In this document: positions 1 to 7,597 of the stretch, piece by piece
How the letters are laid out: every line of letters begins with the position of its first letter
How positions within the stretch are numbered: the stretch's first letter is position 1
Origin: Hyphomonas atlantica corrig.
GTDB lineage: Bacteria > Pseudomonadota > Alphaproteobacteria > Caulobacterales > Hyphomonadaceae
Reading direction: 5' to 3'
Length of the DNA stretch: 64,000 nucleotides
NCBI RefSeq assembly: GCF_000682715.1
Contig: NZ_AWFH01000034.1
Location: 124,001-188,000, forward strand
The notes under the pieces: generated by a model
What the model saw: the letters and a program-made list of their open reading frames with translations, nothing else
Told to the model about the DNA's origin: nothing
Databases searched by the model: none
Position numbers and translations under genes: made by a program

Positions 1-2847
1 CTGAGCGGCCTTTTCCGTCCACTGACGTGCGAGGTTCAGATCCTTGGGCACACCCGTGCCGCGCTCATGCAGCTTGGACAGAGTGTATTGCGCGATGGGA
101 AGGCCTTTGTCGGCCGCGCTCTGCATCAGGGGCGCAGCCTCGCGCAGATTGTTCTCGGCGAGGTATTGCTGGGCAACATAATACTCAGCGACCGCATCGC
201 CGGATGCGGCAAGGGTGGCAAGAGATTCTACTGCGGGGATCGGTGCGTAACTTACAGCGGTTTCGACCACCGGCGCTGTCTCTACCGGAGCAGGCAGTGC
301 AGGGGTAGGCTGCGTTTCAAGCTCAGTGCCTTCGGGATCGGCCTGAGCGACAGCCGCCGGTGTGTCCTCTTCGAACAACATGGCGTCCGCATCCGTTGTC
401 ATGCTCGCGACCGTGATGTCCTCCGCGGCCTCTGCGGGCTGCTCAACAGCGTCTGCTGAGGTTGTCGCGGTTGGCGCAACTGGCGCAGCGGCAACGCTCG
501 GCGTGGACTGTTTTCCGCGCAGATACAGATATCCGCCGACGGCAGCCCCGGTAATCACGACGGCAGACGCTGCGGCATACAGAGGAAGCTTGCCATTGCT
601 GAACATGCCGGAGCTGCTGTCACGGCTCGCTATCCGGATAGGTTGAGATGGGCGTCCTGACGACGCAGCGATTGCGGCTTGCCGCGCGGCGCTCATGAAG
701 TCCAGCTTTTCCTCTTCTTGCGGAGCCTCTTCAATGAGTGGATCGAACTCTGCTTCGTCGCTGTCGGAATGGTCCGCCAGAATGGCATCAGCTTCAACTT
801 CTTCTTCCGTCGGGGTGTCTTCTTCGAACGGAGATGATGACAAGTCGAACTCGTCATCTTCGAAGATGTCGGATTCTCTCGCTTCGGTATGGCTGTCATC
901 ATACTCGTCGAGATCGACCAGAGGGTCGATTCCGTCGCCCGTGAGCGAGTCCGGCCCTGCGGTCAGGCTTTCATGGAAGTCATCGTCTGCGTCGACCGGG
1001 CCCGGTTCGGCCTCCGGCTCAACGAGTTCGTCAACAAGCTCAAAATCTTCTGTGTAAGCACTTTTCGCCGGTGCGGATGCGAGATTGTCTTCGGCGACTG
1101 TGTCGCTTTCATTTTCCGTCTCGACGTCGTCCGAAAAGAAGTCTTGCGGATCGTCAAACGCGGTCGAATCTTGCGGCAGGCCCGGCTCGAATTCCGCGTC
1201 ATAGTCTTCTGATAACAGGCTATCTGAATCTTCCGTCTGAAACTCTTCGAGCAGACTGTCCGCATCAATGAAGCTGTCTTCTGCGCCAAGACCTTCAATC
1301 GGATCGCGGCTTGCTTGAGCCGGGTTGATCGTATCTTCCAGATTTTCCAGTCGCGTTGCGAGCGATGCCATCGCCTTCTGGATTGGCGACAAGGATGCGC
1401 TGGTCTGGGTCTGGATCTGGTCGAGCCTGTCGGACATGCCTGTCAGGGCGTCTGATAGATTGGCATCCGCGCGCTTGCGAGTTTCTTCAATTTCTGTCGC
1501 CAGGGTCTGGAGGGCCTTGTCCTGACGAGACTGAAGGCGACCAGCGACATTGGCGACTTGCTCGCCGATTTGCGAGATGGCTTCCGCTGTGCGTTGTTCA
1601 CTTGCATTAACGCGCTTGTCGATCTGCTCACCAAACTCTTCGATCCGGTCTCCGACAAGTCCACCAATGCGTTTGATTTCAGAAGATACAGATTGGATGT
1701 CGTTGCTCTGACGCTCCTTGTCCTCGGAGACAGTACGGCGTACACTGTCAATCTCTGAGCGGATGTCCTCGAACACGTCATCAGCAGGCGCAGCAGCCGC
1801 CTTGCTGATCTCTTCTGCCAATTCCCGGCGCGTCGTGTCTACTGACTGGCGCACGGTTTCCATGATCTGCTCAAACCGGGATTCGAATTCAGCCCGCAAC
1901 TTGTCGGCCATATCTGGCTCAACAGACCGGGACAGTGAGCCGATTTTCACGTCCAGATCGTTCAGCGTGGATTCCAGGCTTAGCAGCGCGGCGTCGGTGG
2001 TCGATTCCGCGCGATTGAGGCGATCCTGGGTTTTATCCAGCGCAGCGTTGACTGAATTCAGGGACTCGCTCATGCGCGCTTCAGCGGCGCTCAGGCGTTC
2101 CTCGGTCCTGTCGATGCCGGACAGTTTCAGGTTCACATGGGTTTCGAGATCGGACAGGCGGTCCGTGAACTCGCGCGACTGGGTCTCTGCTCGCTGCTCT
2201 GCTTCGCTCACCGCTGTGTCGATGCGGGAGGCTGTCTCGGCGAGCGTTTTCTCGACTTTGACCTCCATACCCTCGACGCGGTCGTTCAGCTCCGCAAAGC
2301 CGGTTTCCACGCGACCCTTGACTGCGAGGGCTTCATTCTGGGCGAGTTCGTTCTCTTCGAATACGTGGCTGGCCAGTTTACCGAGCGCCTGTTCCAGAGA
2401 CTTCAGGGCTTCAAGGTTCTCCCGTGAGGAATCGTCATTCTCAAGCTTCTGAACCTTCGCCTGTAGCGCTGCGTAGGTTTCCTGCAGTTCCTCGATGAGG
2501 CCATCGACACGTGAGGCGACCGTCGACGAACTCTGTTCTGCATCTTCCAGTCGGGCCACGAGGCCGAGAATGGTGTGATCCATCCCTGTGATGGCAAGGG
2601 TTGAGCGGGCTTCAGTCGCTTCGATGCGGCGCGTCAGCTTGTCGATCGTATCATTGGCGGCGTTCGGGGCAGGGCGGCGATGTTCGAAGGGGGCGGCAAC
2701 TTCGTTTGGCTTGGACGATTCGACCGACATGAGGAGACGGTTCAGGTATTCCCCGAGCGTTATCCCCTCTGCATGTGCAGCTTCTCGCGCGGCATCGCGC
2801 GCGCGTTGGTCAATTCCTTTGACGCTCCAGGGCCCCGTCTGGCTCAT
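1..2847 (-). CDS. podJ: PodJ-like polar localization factor with Sel1 repeats (3' end missing)
   Basis: The reading frame is open from the ATG at 2847 to the window edge, so at least 949 residues are present and the C-terminus is cut off. The N-terminus (GPWSVKGID...LGEYLNRLLM) is the typical opening of alphaproteobacterial PodJ. Residues about 60-460 are heptad-like and rich in E, Q, S and T, as in a long coiled coil. Residues about 490-720 are very acidic. A membrane segment lies at about 752-776, and Sel1-type repeats (DAVAEYYVAQQYL, PIAQYTLSKLHERGTG) begin in the predicted periplasmic tail. PodJ of Caulobacter has the same order of parts and recruits polar organelle and cell-cycle proteins. 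A GGAGA ribosome site precedes the start. The function here is inferred from this architecture. Confidence 0.85.
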   Translation of the reverse strand, partial: MSQTGPWSVKGIDQRARDAAREAAHAEGITLGEYLNRLLMSVESSKPNEVAAPFEHRRPAPNAANDTIDKLTRRIEATEARSTLAITGMDHTILGLVARLEDAEQSSSTVASRVDGLIEELQETYAALQAKVQKLENDDSSRENLEALKSLEQALGKLASHVFEENELAQNEALAVKGRVETGFAELNDRVEGMEVKVEKTLAETASRIDTAVSEAEQRAETQSREFTDRLSDLETHVNLKLSGIDRTEERLSAAEARMSESLNSVNAALDKTQDRLNRAESTTDAALLSLESTLNDLDVKIGSLSRSVEPDMADKLRAEFESRFEQIMETVRQSVDTTRRELAEEISKAAAAPADDVFEDIRSEIDSVRRTVSEDKERQSNDIQSVSSEIKRIGGLVGDRIEEFGEQIDKRVNASEQRTAEAISQIGEQVANVAGRLQSRQDKALQTLATEIEETRKRADANLSDALTGMSDRLDQIQTQTSASLSPIQKAMASLATRLENLEDTINPAQASRDPIEGLGAEDSFIDADSLLEEFQTEDSDSLLSEDYDAEFEPGLPQDSTAFDDPQDFFSDDVETENESDTVAEDNLASAPAKSAYTEDFELVDELVEPEAEPGPVDADDDFHESLTAGPDSLTGDGIDPLVDLDEYDDSHTEARESDIFEDDEFDLSSSPFEEDTPTEEEVEADAILADHSDSDEAEFDPLIEEAPQEEEKLDFMSAARQAAIAASSGRPSQPIRIASRDSSSGMFSNGKLPLYAAASAVVITGAAVGGYLYLRGKQSTPSVAAAPVAPTATTSADAVEQPAEAAEDITVASMTTDADAMLFEEDTPAAVAQADPEGTELETQPTPALPAPVETAPVVETAVSYAPIPAVESLATLAASGDAVAEYYVAQQYLAENNLREAAPLMQSAADKGLPIAQYTLSKLHERGTGVPKDLNLARQWTEKAAQ

Positions 2848-2940
2848 CACTGCTCTCCTAAGCACGCTCAGATTGCCCGTGGATACTGAGAATCCGGGCA
2901 AGTTTATCCATCTTCACGAACTTTGATGGCAGGCGCCGGA

Positions 2941-2955
2941 TTAAGGTGAGGTTAA
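2941..2955. promoter_or_regulatory. CtrA-type box TTAA-N7-TTAA upstream of the podJ-like gene
   Basis: A perfect TTAA, seven bases, TTAA lies 94 bp upstream of the podJ-like start codon and about 110 bp from the divergent merR gene. This is the consensus of the cell-cycle regulator CtrA in Caulobacterales. A GAATC (a GANTC, CcrM methylation type) lies nearby at 2890-2894. Binding is inferred. I saw no second TTAA-N7-TTAA in the other intergenic regions. Confidence 0.55.
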
Positions 2956-3026
2956 AGGTAAAGAAAACCCGTAAATTTGGTAACCTTGGGCCAAGACGCG
3001 GGAGTGACGGGATACGAAAATAAAAG

Positions 3027-3062
3027 TTTACGTTGACGTTCGCGTAAGCCGTGATCTAGATT
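3027..3062 (+). promoter_or_regulatory. merR promoter with LiuR-like operator
   Basis: TTTACGTTGACG at 3027-3038 runs into GACGTTCGCGTAA at 3035-3047, giving overlapping TTACG/CGTAA half-sites like those recognised by LiuR-type MerR proteins. The operator overlaps a possible -35 (TTGACG, 3034-3039), followed after 17 bp by TAGATT (3057-3062). A start site about 7 bp further on would coincide with the merR ATG. Autoregulation is the likely reading. Confidence 0.5.
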
Positions 3063-3068
3063 TGCGTC

Positions 3069-3551
3069 ATGATGAACAACAAGCTCTCCAAAATTTCCGC
3101 TGCGGACTCCCGCACCTACACAATTTCCGAGCTTGCTCGCGAGTTCGGCGTAACGCCACGGGCGCTCCGGTTTTATGAGGACAAAGACATGCTCCATCCC
3201 GCGCGGGATGGGATGACGCGTGTCTATTCCAACCGGGACCGCGCGCGGCTGACTATCATTGTCAGGCTGAAACGTCTCGGCCTGCCACTCGCGGATATCC
3301 GCGAAATTCTCGATCTCTACGTTCTGGACGATGGGCAACGGGCCCAGATGCGGATGTCGCTCGACAAGTTCCGCAAGCAGGTCAAGGAACTGGAAATTCA
3401 GCGCGGCGATATCGATACCGCGCTGACCGAGCTGCGAAAGGGTATTGCCTGGCTTGAAACGCAGATCGCCAATACCGGGCCGTCTGACGAAAATAAGCGA
3501 CAATTGGCGGCATATGACGAGATTGCCCGCCGACAGCTCGACGAAGTTTGA
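3069..3551 (+). CDS. MerR-family regulator of acyl-CoA catabolism (LiuR-like)
   Basis: This 160-residue protein has an N-terminal winged-helix domain (YTISELAREFGVTPRALRFYED, residues about 16-37), the TRVYSNRDRARL wing, and a C-terminal coiled-coil dimerisation helix from about residue 105. It has no cysteine pair for metal sensing, so an acyl-CoA-type ligand is more likely, as for LiuR, the regulator of branched-chain and fatty acid degradation in proteobacteria. It sits at the head of the beta-oxidation cluster, and similar palindromes precede this gene and the gene at 5642. Two ATGs in tandem (3069, 3072) have no visible Shine-Dalgarno sequence, so the mRNA may be leaderless. The family is clear; the ligand is inferred. 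Confidence 0.85.
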   Translation: MMNNKLSKISAADSRTYTISELAREFGVTPRALRFYEDKDMLHPARDGMTRVYSNRDRARLTIIVRLKRLGLPLADIREILDLYVLDDGQRAQMRMSLDKFRKQVKELEIQRGDIDTALTELRKGIAWLETQIANTGPSDENKRQLAAYDEIARRQLDEV

Positions 3552-3572
3552 TCTGAGCCAACCCAATTCTCG

Positions 3573-3599
3573 CCCCACCCAGCAGATGCCGCGGTGGGG
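3573..3599 (+). terminator. Stem-loop after merR (possible attenuator)
   Basis: CCCCACC (3573-3579) pairs with GGTGGGG (3593-3599) around a 13-base loop and is followed by TTAAATCATTT, a broken T tract. It lies between merR and the first acyl-CoA dehydrogenase and could give partial termination or stabilise an mRNA end. No promoter is obvious between it and the next gene. Confidence 0.4.
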
Positions 3600-3667
3600 T
3601 TAAATCATTTAGACAGGCGCTGCACGGGAGCAATCCAGTCGAGCGCCGGATTTACAGGAAGCACACA

Positions 3668-5452
3668 ATGCCCCGTTACGACGCGCCAATTCGCGACATG
3701 CAATTCATCCTGCAGGAACTGCTGGAGATTCAGAACTATTCAAACCTTCCCGGCTTCGAGGAGGCTACGCCTGACCTTGTGAATGCGATCCTGGATGAGG
3801 GAGGCAAGTTCGCCAAGGAAGTCCTGTTCCCACTCAATACAATTGGCGACAAACAGGGCTGTGTTCGCAGTGACGATGCCAGTGTGAAAACGCCAGATGG
3901 CTTTCCAGAGGCCTATAAGCAGCTGGTTGAGAATGGCTGGCCGCTTCTGTCGGCGCAGCCTGAAATGGGCGGTCAGGGCCTGCCGCATGTCGTCAATATT
4001 GCGTGGACGGAAATGGTCTCGTCCGCGAATATGGCGTTCGGCATGTATCCGGGCCTGACGCACGGCGCATTCCAGGCGCTGATGGCGGGTGGATCTGAAG
4101 AGCTGAAAGCGAAGTACGGCCCGAAAATGGCCTCTGCCGAATGGGCCGGTACGATGAATTTGACCGAGCCGCATTGCGGAACGGACCTCGGCCTGATGAA
4201 GACTAAGGCCGTGCCGCAGGGCGACGGCACCTACAAGATTTCCGGCCAGAAGATCTGGATTTCCGGCGGCGAGCAGGATCTCACCGAGAATATCATTCAC
4301 CTCGTGCTTGCGCGTATCGAAGGCGCGCCGGAGGGCATCAAGGGTGTGTCGCTTTTTGTCGTTCCGAAATTCCTCGTCAACGAGGACGGTTCACTGGGTG
4401 AGCGCAATGCGTGTTCCTGTGGTGGCCTTGAAGAGAAGATGGGCATTCACGGCAATGCGACCTGCGTCATGAACTATGATGGCGCCACCGGCTGGCTGGT
4501 CGGCGAAGAACACAAGGGCATGCGCACCATGTTCGTCATGATGAATGAGGCGCGCCTTGGTGTTGGCCTGCAGGGGCTCGCGCAGGCTTCCATCGCTTAT
4601 CAGAACGCCGTCGACTTCGCGAAAGACCGACTGCAAGGCCGTTCCTTGACCGGGCCGAAGGCGCCAGAGCAGCCAGCTGATCCGATCATCGTGCACCCGG
4701 ATGTGCGCCGCATGCTTATGGACCAGAAGGCCTTCATCGAGGGTGCACGGGCGCTGACCTACTGGACCGCATTCCAGGGCGACCTGCAGCACAAGTCGCC
4801 GGATGAAAAGGTTCGCGAAAAGGCTGGCGACTATATGGCTCTGCTGACACCCGTTATCAAAGCCTACCTCACCCATATGGGGTTCGAGAAAGCCAATCAG
4901 GCGCTGCAGCTTCATGGTGGATCAGGCTTCACTCAGGAATGGGGCCTTGAGCAATACGTCCGCGATTGTCGCATTACACTGATCTATGAGGGCACCAATG
5001 GCGTGCAGGCGCTGGACCTGGTCGGTCGCAAGCTTGCCGCCAATGGCGGTCGTGCGGTGTTCAGCTTCTTTGCCGAAGTCGATGAATTTGTCAGCGCGAT
5101 TGAGGGTGACGCAGATCTTGCTCCATTCGCGGAGGGCCTTTCGACCCTGAAGGGACAGCTCCAGGAAGCGACAACCTGGCTGATGCAAAACGGCATGACC
5201 GATTTCAACAATGCCGGCGCGTCGAGCCATGATTACCTGCATCTTTTCGGCCTGACCGGGCTGGCACTGATGTGGGCAAAAATGGCGAAAGTCGCGTTGG
5301 AAAAGAAGGCTGAAGCCGACCCTTATTATCAGGAGAAGCTGGCAACTGGCCATTACTTCCTGGATCGTATGGTGCCGGATGGCGCAGCGCATCTCGCAAA
5401 GGTGAAGACCGGCGCGAAAACGATGATGGCTCTGCCGGCTGAGGCGTTCTAG
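3668..5452 (+). CDS. Acyl-CoA dehydrogenase with C-terminal extension (FadE-like)
   Basis: This 594-residue flavoenzyme would catalyse the first step of beta-oxidation, the FAD-dependent alpha,beta-dehydrogenation of an acyl-CoA. The N-terminal, middle (MNLTEPHCGTDLGLMKTKA) and C-terminal acyl-CoA dehydrogenase domains are in order, followed by the extra C-terminal domain of the roughly 600-residue class. The catalytic glutamate is visible in LIYEGTNGVQ at about residue 441, and the FAD/dimer motif QLHGGSGFTQEWG precedes it. The start at 3668 has AGGAAG 7 bases upstream. It follows merR and opens the enzyme genes of the cluster. Substrate chain length cannot be read from the sequence. Confidence 0.92.
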   Translation: MPRYDAPIRDMQFILQELLEIQNYSNLPGFEEATPDLVNAILDEGGKFAKEVLFPLNTIGDKQGCVRSDDASVKTPDGFPEAYKQLVENGWPLLSAQPEMGGQGLPHVVNIAWTEMVSSANMAFGMYPGLTHGAFQALMAGGSEELKAKYGPKMASAEWAGTMNLTEPHCGTDLGLMKTKAVPQGDGTYKISGQKIWISGGEQDLTENIIHLVLARIEGAPEGIKGVSLFVVPKFLVNEDGSLGERNACSCGGLEEKMGIHGNATCVMNYDGATGWLVGEEHKGMRTMFVMMNEARLGVGLQGLAQASIAYQNAVDFAKDRLQGRSLTGPKAPEQPADPIIVHPDVRRMLMDQKAFIEGARALTYWTAFQGDLQHKSPDEKVREKAGDYMALLTPVIKAYLTHMGFEKANQALQLHGGSGFTQEWGLEQYVRDCRITLIYEGTNGVQALDLVGRKLAANGGRAVFSFFAEVDEFVSAIEGDADLAPFAEGLSTLKGQLQEATTWLMQNGMTDFNNAGASSHDYLHLFGLTGLALMWAKMAKVALEKKAEADPYYQEKLATGHYFLDRMVPDGAAHLAKVKTGAKTMMALPAEAF

Positions 5453-5469
5453 GCGCGGATCGGAATTTT

Positions 5470-5509
5470 GATGGCGCGCAGGCCTGCTGAGTCAGGTTTG
5501 CGCGCTATC
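5470..5509 (+). terminator. Strong nested stem-loop after the first acyl-CoA dehydrogenase
   Basis: Bases 5470-5480 pair with 5499-5509 (GCGCGCA with TGCGCGC at the core, one G-T pair), enclosing an inner CCTG/CAGG stem with a 6-base loop. No U tract follows, so it is not a textbook intrinsic terminator. It may protect an mRNA 3' end or assist Rho-dependent termination ahead of the operator at 5588. Confidence 0.4.
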
Positions 5510-5587
5510 ACACAAATAATTCATGGAAATCCCGCCGTTTTGACGTTGGGATAGGGCTGGGAATCCGGCGGTTCCGTCGCTACATGT

Positions 5588-5601
5588 TTACGTGAACGTA
5601 A
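5588..5601 (+). promoter_or_regulatory. LiuR-like palindromic operator TTACGT-GA-ACGTAA
   Basis: A perfect 6+2+6 palindrome lies 40 bp upstream of the ATG of the second acyl-CoA dehydrogenase. It shares half-sites with the motif in front of merR at 3027-3047 and matches what is known of LiuR-type MerR operators. It indicates a second regulated promoter inside the cluster. The cognate regulator is inferred to be the MerR at 3069. Confidence 0.6.
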
Positions 5602-5641
5602 GCGGCAACCGATCGCCGTGCAAAGTGGAGGAACACAAAAA

Positions 5642-6808
5642 ATGCAAGCCAGCCCCCTAGATGTCCCAAAGGCTGCATGGCGCCAGGACGAAGAGATCGA
5701 GATTTTCTCCGATGCCGTCGGGCAATTCTTCGAGAAAGAATGTGTGCCGCACGCTCCGCAGTGGCGCAAGGATGGCATTGTTCCGCTGGAAATCTGGAAG
5801 AAGGCTGGTGAGATGGGCCTGTTGGGCGCGTCCATTCCTGAAGAGTATGGCGGCGCGGGCGGTGACTTCCGCCATGAGGCCATCATCATTGAACAACAGC
5901 AGTGGAAAGGCGTCGACGGGTTCGGCATCACGTTGCACAACGCCATCATCGCGCCTTACATCGTGTCTTACGGGACAGAGGAGCAGAAGCGTCGCTGGCT
6001 GCCCGGTATATGCTCGGGCGAATTGGTCACTGCAATTGCAATGACCGAGCCGGGCGCTGGCTCGGACCTGCAAGGCATGAAGACGACGGCAAAACGCGAT
6101 GGAGACGAGTACGTAATCAACGGCTCCAAGACGTTCATCTCGAACGGTCAGACCGCGAATTTGATTCTTCTCTGCGTAAAGACAGATCCGACGCAGGGCG
6201 CCAAGGGGATCTCGATCATCGCTGTCGAGACCGACAAGGTTGAGGGCTTCCGTCGCGGACGCAATCTTGAAAAGGTCGGCCAGCACGCGGCGGATACGTC
6301 TGAACTTTTCTTCGATGATGTCCGTGTGCCCGCGTCCGCCCTGTTGGGTGAGGTCGAAGGCAAGGGCTTTATCCAGTTGATGCAGAAACTGCCTCAGGAG
6401 CGCCATATCATTGGCCTTCAGGGCGTTGGCATGATTGAGCGGGCCATTCACGAGACAGTGGAATATGTCAAAGGACGCAAGGCCTTCGGTCAGACCATTT
6501 TTGACTTCCAGAACACGCAGTTCAAACTGGCCGAGTGCAAAACCGAGGCAACGGTCGCCAAAGTGTTTGCAGATCACTGTACGGAGCGCCTTCTGAAAGA
6601 GGAGCTGGATGCATCCACGGCGTCCATGTCCAAATACTGGATCTCGGATTTGCAGTGCAAGATCATCGACGAGTGCCTGCAGCTTCATGGCGGCTTTGGT
6701 TACATGGATGAGTACCCAATCGCGCAGATGTATGCGGACGCACGCGTCCAGCGCATCTATGGTGGTGCCAATGAAGTCATGAAAATGCTGATCGCCCGAA
6801 CATTGTAA
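5642..6808 (+). CDS. Acyl-CoA dehydrogenase (long-chain/isovaleryl type)
   Basis: This 388-residue enzyme has the three standard domains: AMTEPGAGSDLQGMKTTA binds flavin, LQLHGGFGYMDEYPIAQMYAD is the conserved C-terminal helix, and RIYGGANEVMKMLIAR closes the protein. Where medium-chain enzymes have the catalytic Glu (IYEGT), this one has Gly. That is the signature of long-chain and isovaleryl-CoA dehydrogenases, whose base sits on an earlier helix. GGAGGA at 5627-5632 fixes the ATG at 5642 rather than the in-frame GTG at 5618. It has its own LiuR-like operator. Substrate preference is open (long-chain or branched acyl-CoA). Confidence 0.9.
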   Translation: MQASPLDVPKAAWRQDEEIEIFSDAVGQFFEKECVPHAPQWRKDGIVPLEIWKKAGEMGLLGASIPEEYGGAGGDFRHEAIIIEQQQWKGVDGFGITLHNAIIAPYIVSYGTEEQKRRWLPGICSGELVTAIAMTEPGAGSDLQGMKTTAKRDGDEYVINGSKTFISNGQTANLILLCVKTDPTQGAKGISIIAVETDKVEGFRRGRNLEKVGQHAADTSELFFDDVRVPASALLGEVEGKGFIQLMQKLPQERHIIGLQGVGMIERAIHETVEYVKGRKAFGQTIFDFQNTQFKLAECKTEATVAKVFADHCTERLLKEELDASTASMSKYWISDLQCKIIDECLQLHGGFGYMDEYPIAQMYADARVQRIYGGANEVMKMLIARTL

Positions 6809-6843
6809 TGGATCGATCAGGCAAGGTGTAGACGGGAAGGGTG

Positions 6844-7149
6844 ATGAAGAACGGATTGGCATGGCTGGGCATTACGGTCGCGGTGATCGCCGTGAACCTT
6901 GGCCTGTCCATGTTTCAACCGTACTCGGAATCCAGAATTTTGGGATTGCCCCTTCATCTGAGCCTTGCGGCGTTGGCATTTGTGTTCGGTCTGGTGATGT
7001 TCGCTTCGCATCGCGTTTATGCGTCGTCGGTGAAGAAGCTCCGGGCTGCCGGGCTGACCGACGCTGAAATTGAGATGGTCTCTCAAGAGAAAGATCCCGA
7101 GGCTAAACTGCGCGAAATACTTGGGCGCAAGAAGGGTGATCATGCCTGA
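6844..7149 (+). CDS. Small two-helix membrane protein of the acyl-CoA cluster
   Basis: This 101-residue protein is not recognised. Two hydrophobic segments are visible (WLGITVAVIAVNLGLSMF and LSLAALAFVFGLVMFAS). A charged cytoplasmic tail follows, with LRAAGLTDAEIEMVSQE resembling a short-helix oligomerisation or UBA-like stretch. It lies 35 bp after the dehydrogenase, and its stop overlaps the thioesterase start, so it is translated with the cluster. GGGAAGG precedes the start; a GTG one codon earlier (6841) is an alternative. It may anchor or assist the soluble enzymes, but this is only a guess from position. Confidence 0.7.
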   Translation: MKNGLAWLGITVAVIAVNLGLSMFQPYSESRILGLPLHLSLAALAFVFGLVMFASHRVYASSVKKLRAAGLTDAEIEMVSQEKDPEAKLREILGRKKGDHA

Positions 7150-7570
7150 CAGCCATCTCATCCGTGACGTATTCCCGACGCCCAGCCCGTCATCAACTTC
7201 GCTTGGCTTCGAACTTCTGGCGCTTGACATGACGGCGTTGACGACACGAGTGCGGTTTGAAGGGCGGCCCGAATTCTGTAACCCGGCCGGCGTCATTCAG
7301 GGTGGCTATCTCGTAGCCATGATGGATGATACAATCGGGATGCTCGCCGGGATGAAGGCGGGCAAGACCAAACTGCCTTCGACGGTCGATCTGCATACGC
7401 ATTTTCTACGCCCTGTTCGCAAGGGCGTGATCGAAGTTTCGGCGCGCCTGCGCAATGTCGGCAGGGCCATGGTATTCGCCGAAGCTGAACTCTACGATTC
7501 CCGCGGCAAGGAAGCAGCCCGCTCCACCGCGAGTCTAACCCTCAATCCGGTTTTGAAGCCGGCCACTTGA
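7142..7570 (+). CDS. Hotdog-fold thioesterase, PaaI family
   Basis: The 142-residue single-domain protein carries the PaaI-type hotdog signature: NPAGVIQGGYLVAMMDDTIG at about residues 48-67 (the substrate-binding turn and acidic residue) and TVDLHTHFLRPVRKG at about 80-94. Enzymes of this group hydrolyse acyl-CoA thioesters and can release CoA from stalled beta-oxidation intermediates. The ATG at 7142 overlaps the previous gene by 8 bp, which supports it over in-frame codons further upstream that lie inside that gene. Specificity is not determinable. Confidence 0.88.
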   Translation: MPDSHLIRDVFPTPSPSSTSLGFELLALDMTALTTRVRFEGRPEFCNPAGVIQGGYLVAMMDDTIGMLAGMKAGKTKLPSTVDLHTHFLRPVRKGVIEVSARLRNVGRAMVFAEAELYDSRGKEAARSTASLTLNPVLKPAT

Positions 7571-7597
7571 ATATTCGTTTAAAAGGGAGCTACTCCA

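Noticed and set aside
1718-2452. Open frame of 244 codons on the plus strand inside podJ
   Set aside because: It is antisense to the coiled-coil coding part of podJ; the Ser/Arg-rich translation is what the reverse complement of Glu/Ala/Gln-rich coding sequence gives, and no ribosome site is present.
5657-6862. 401-codon minus-strand frame
   Set aside because: Complementary to the second acyl-CoA dehydrogenase, whose motifs are unmistakable; long antisense frames are common in high-GC genes.
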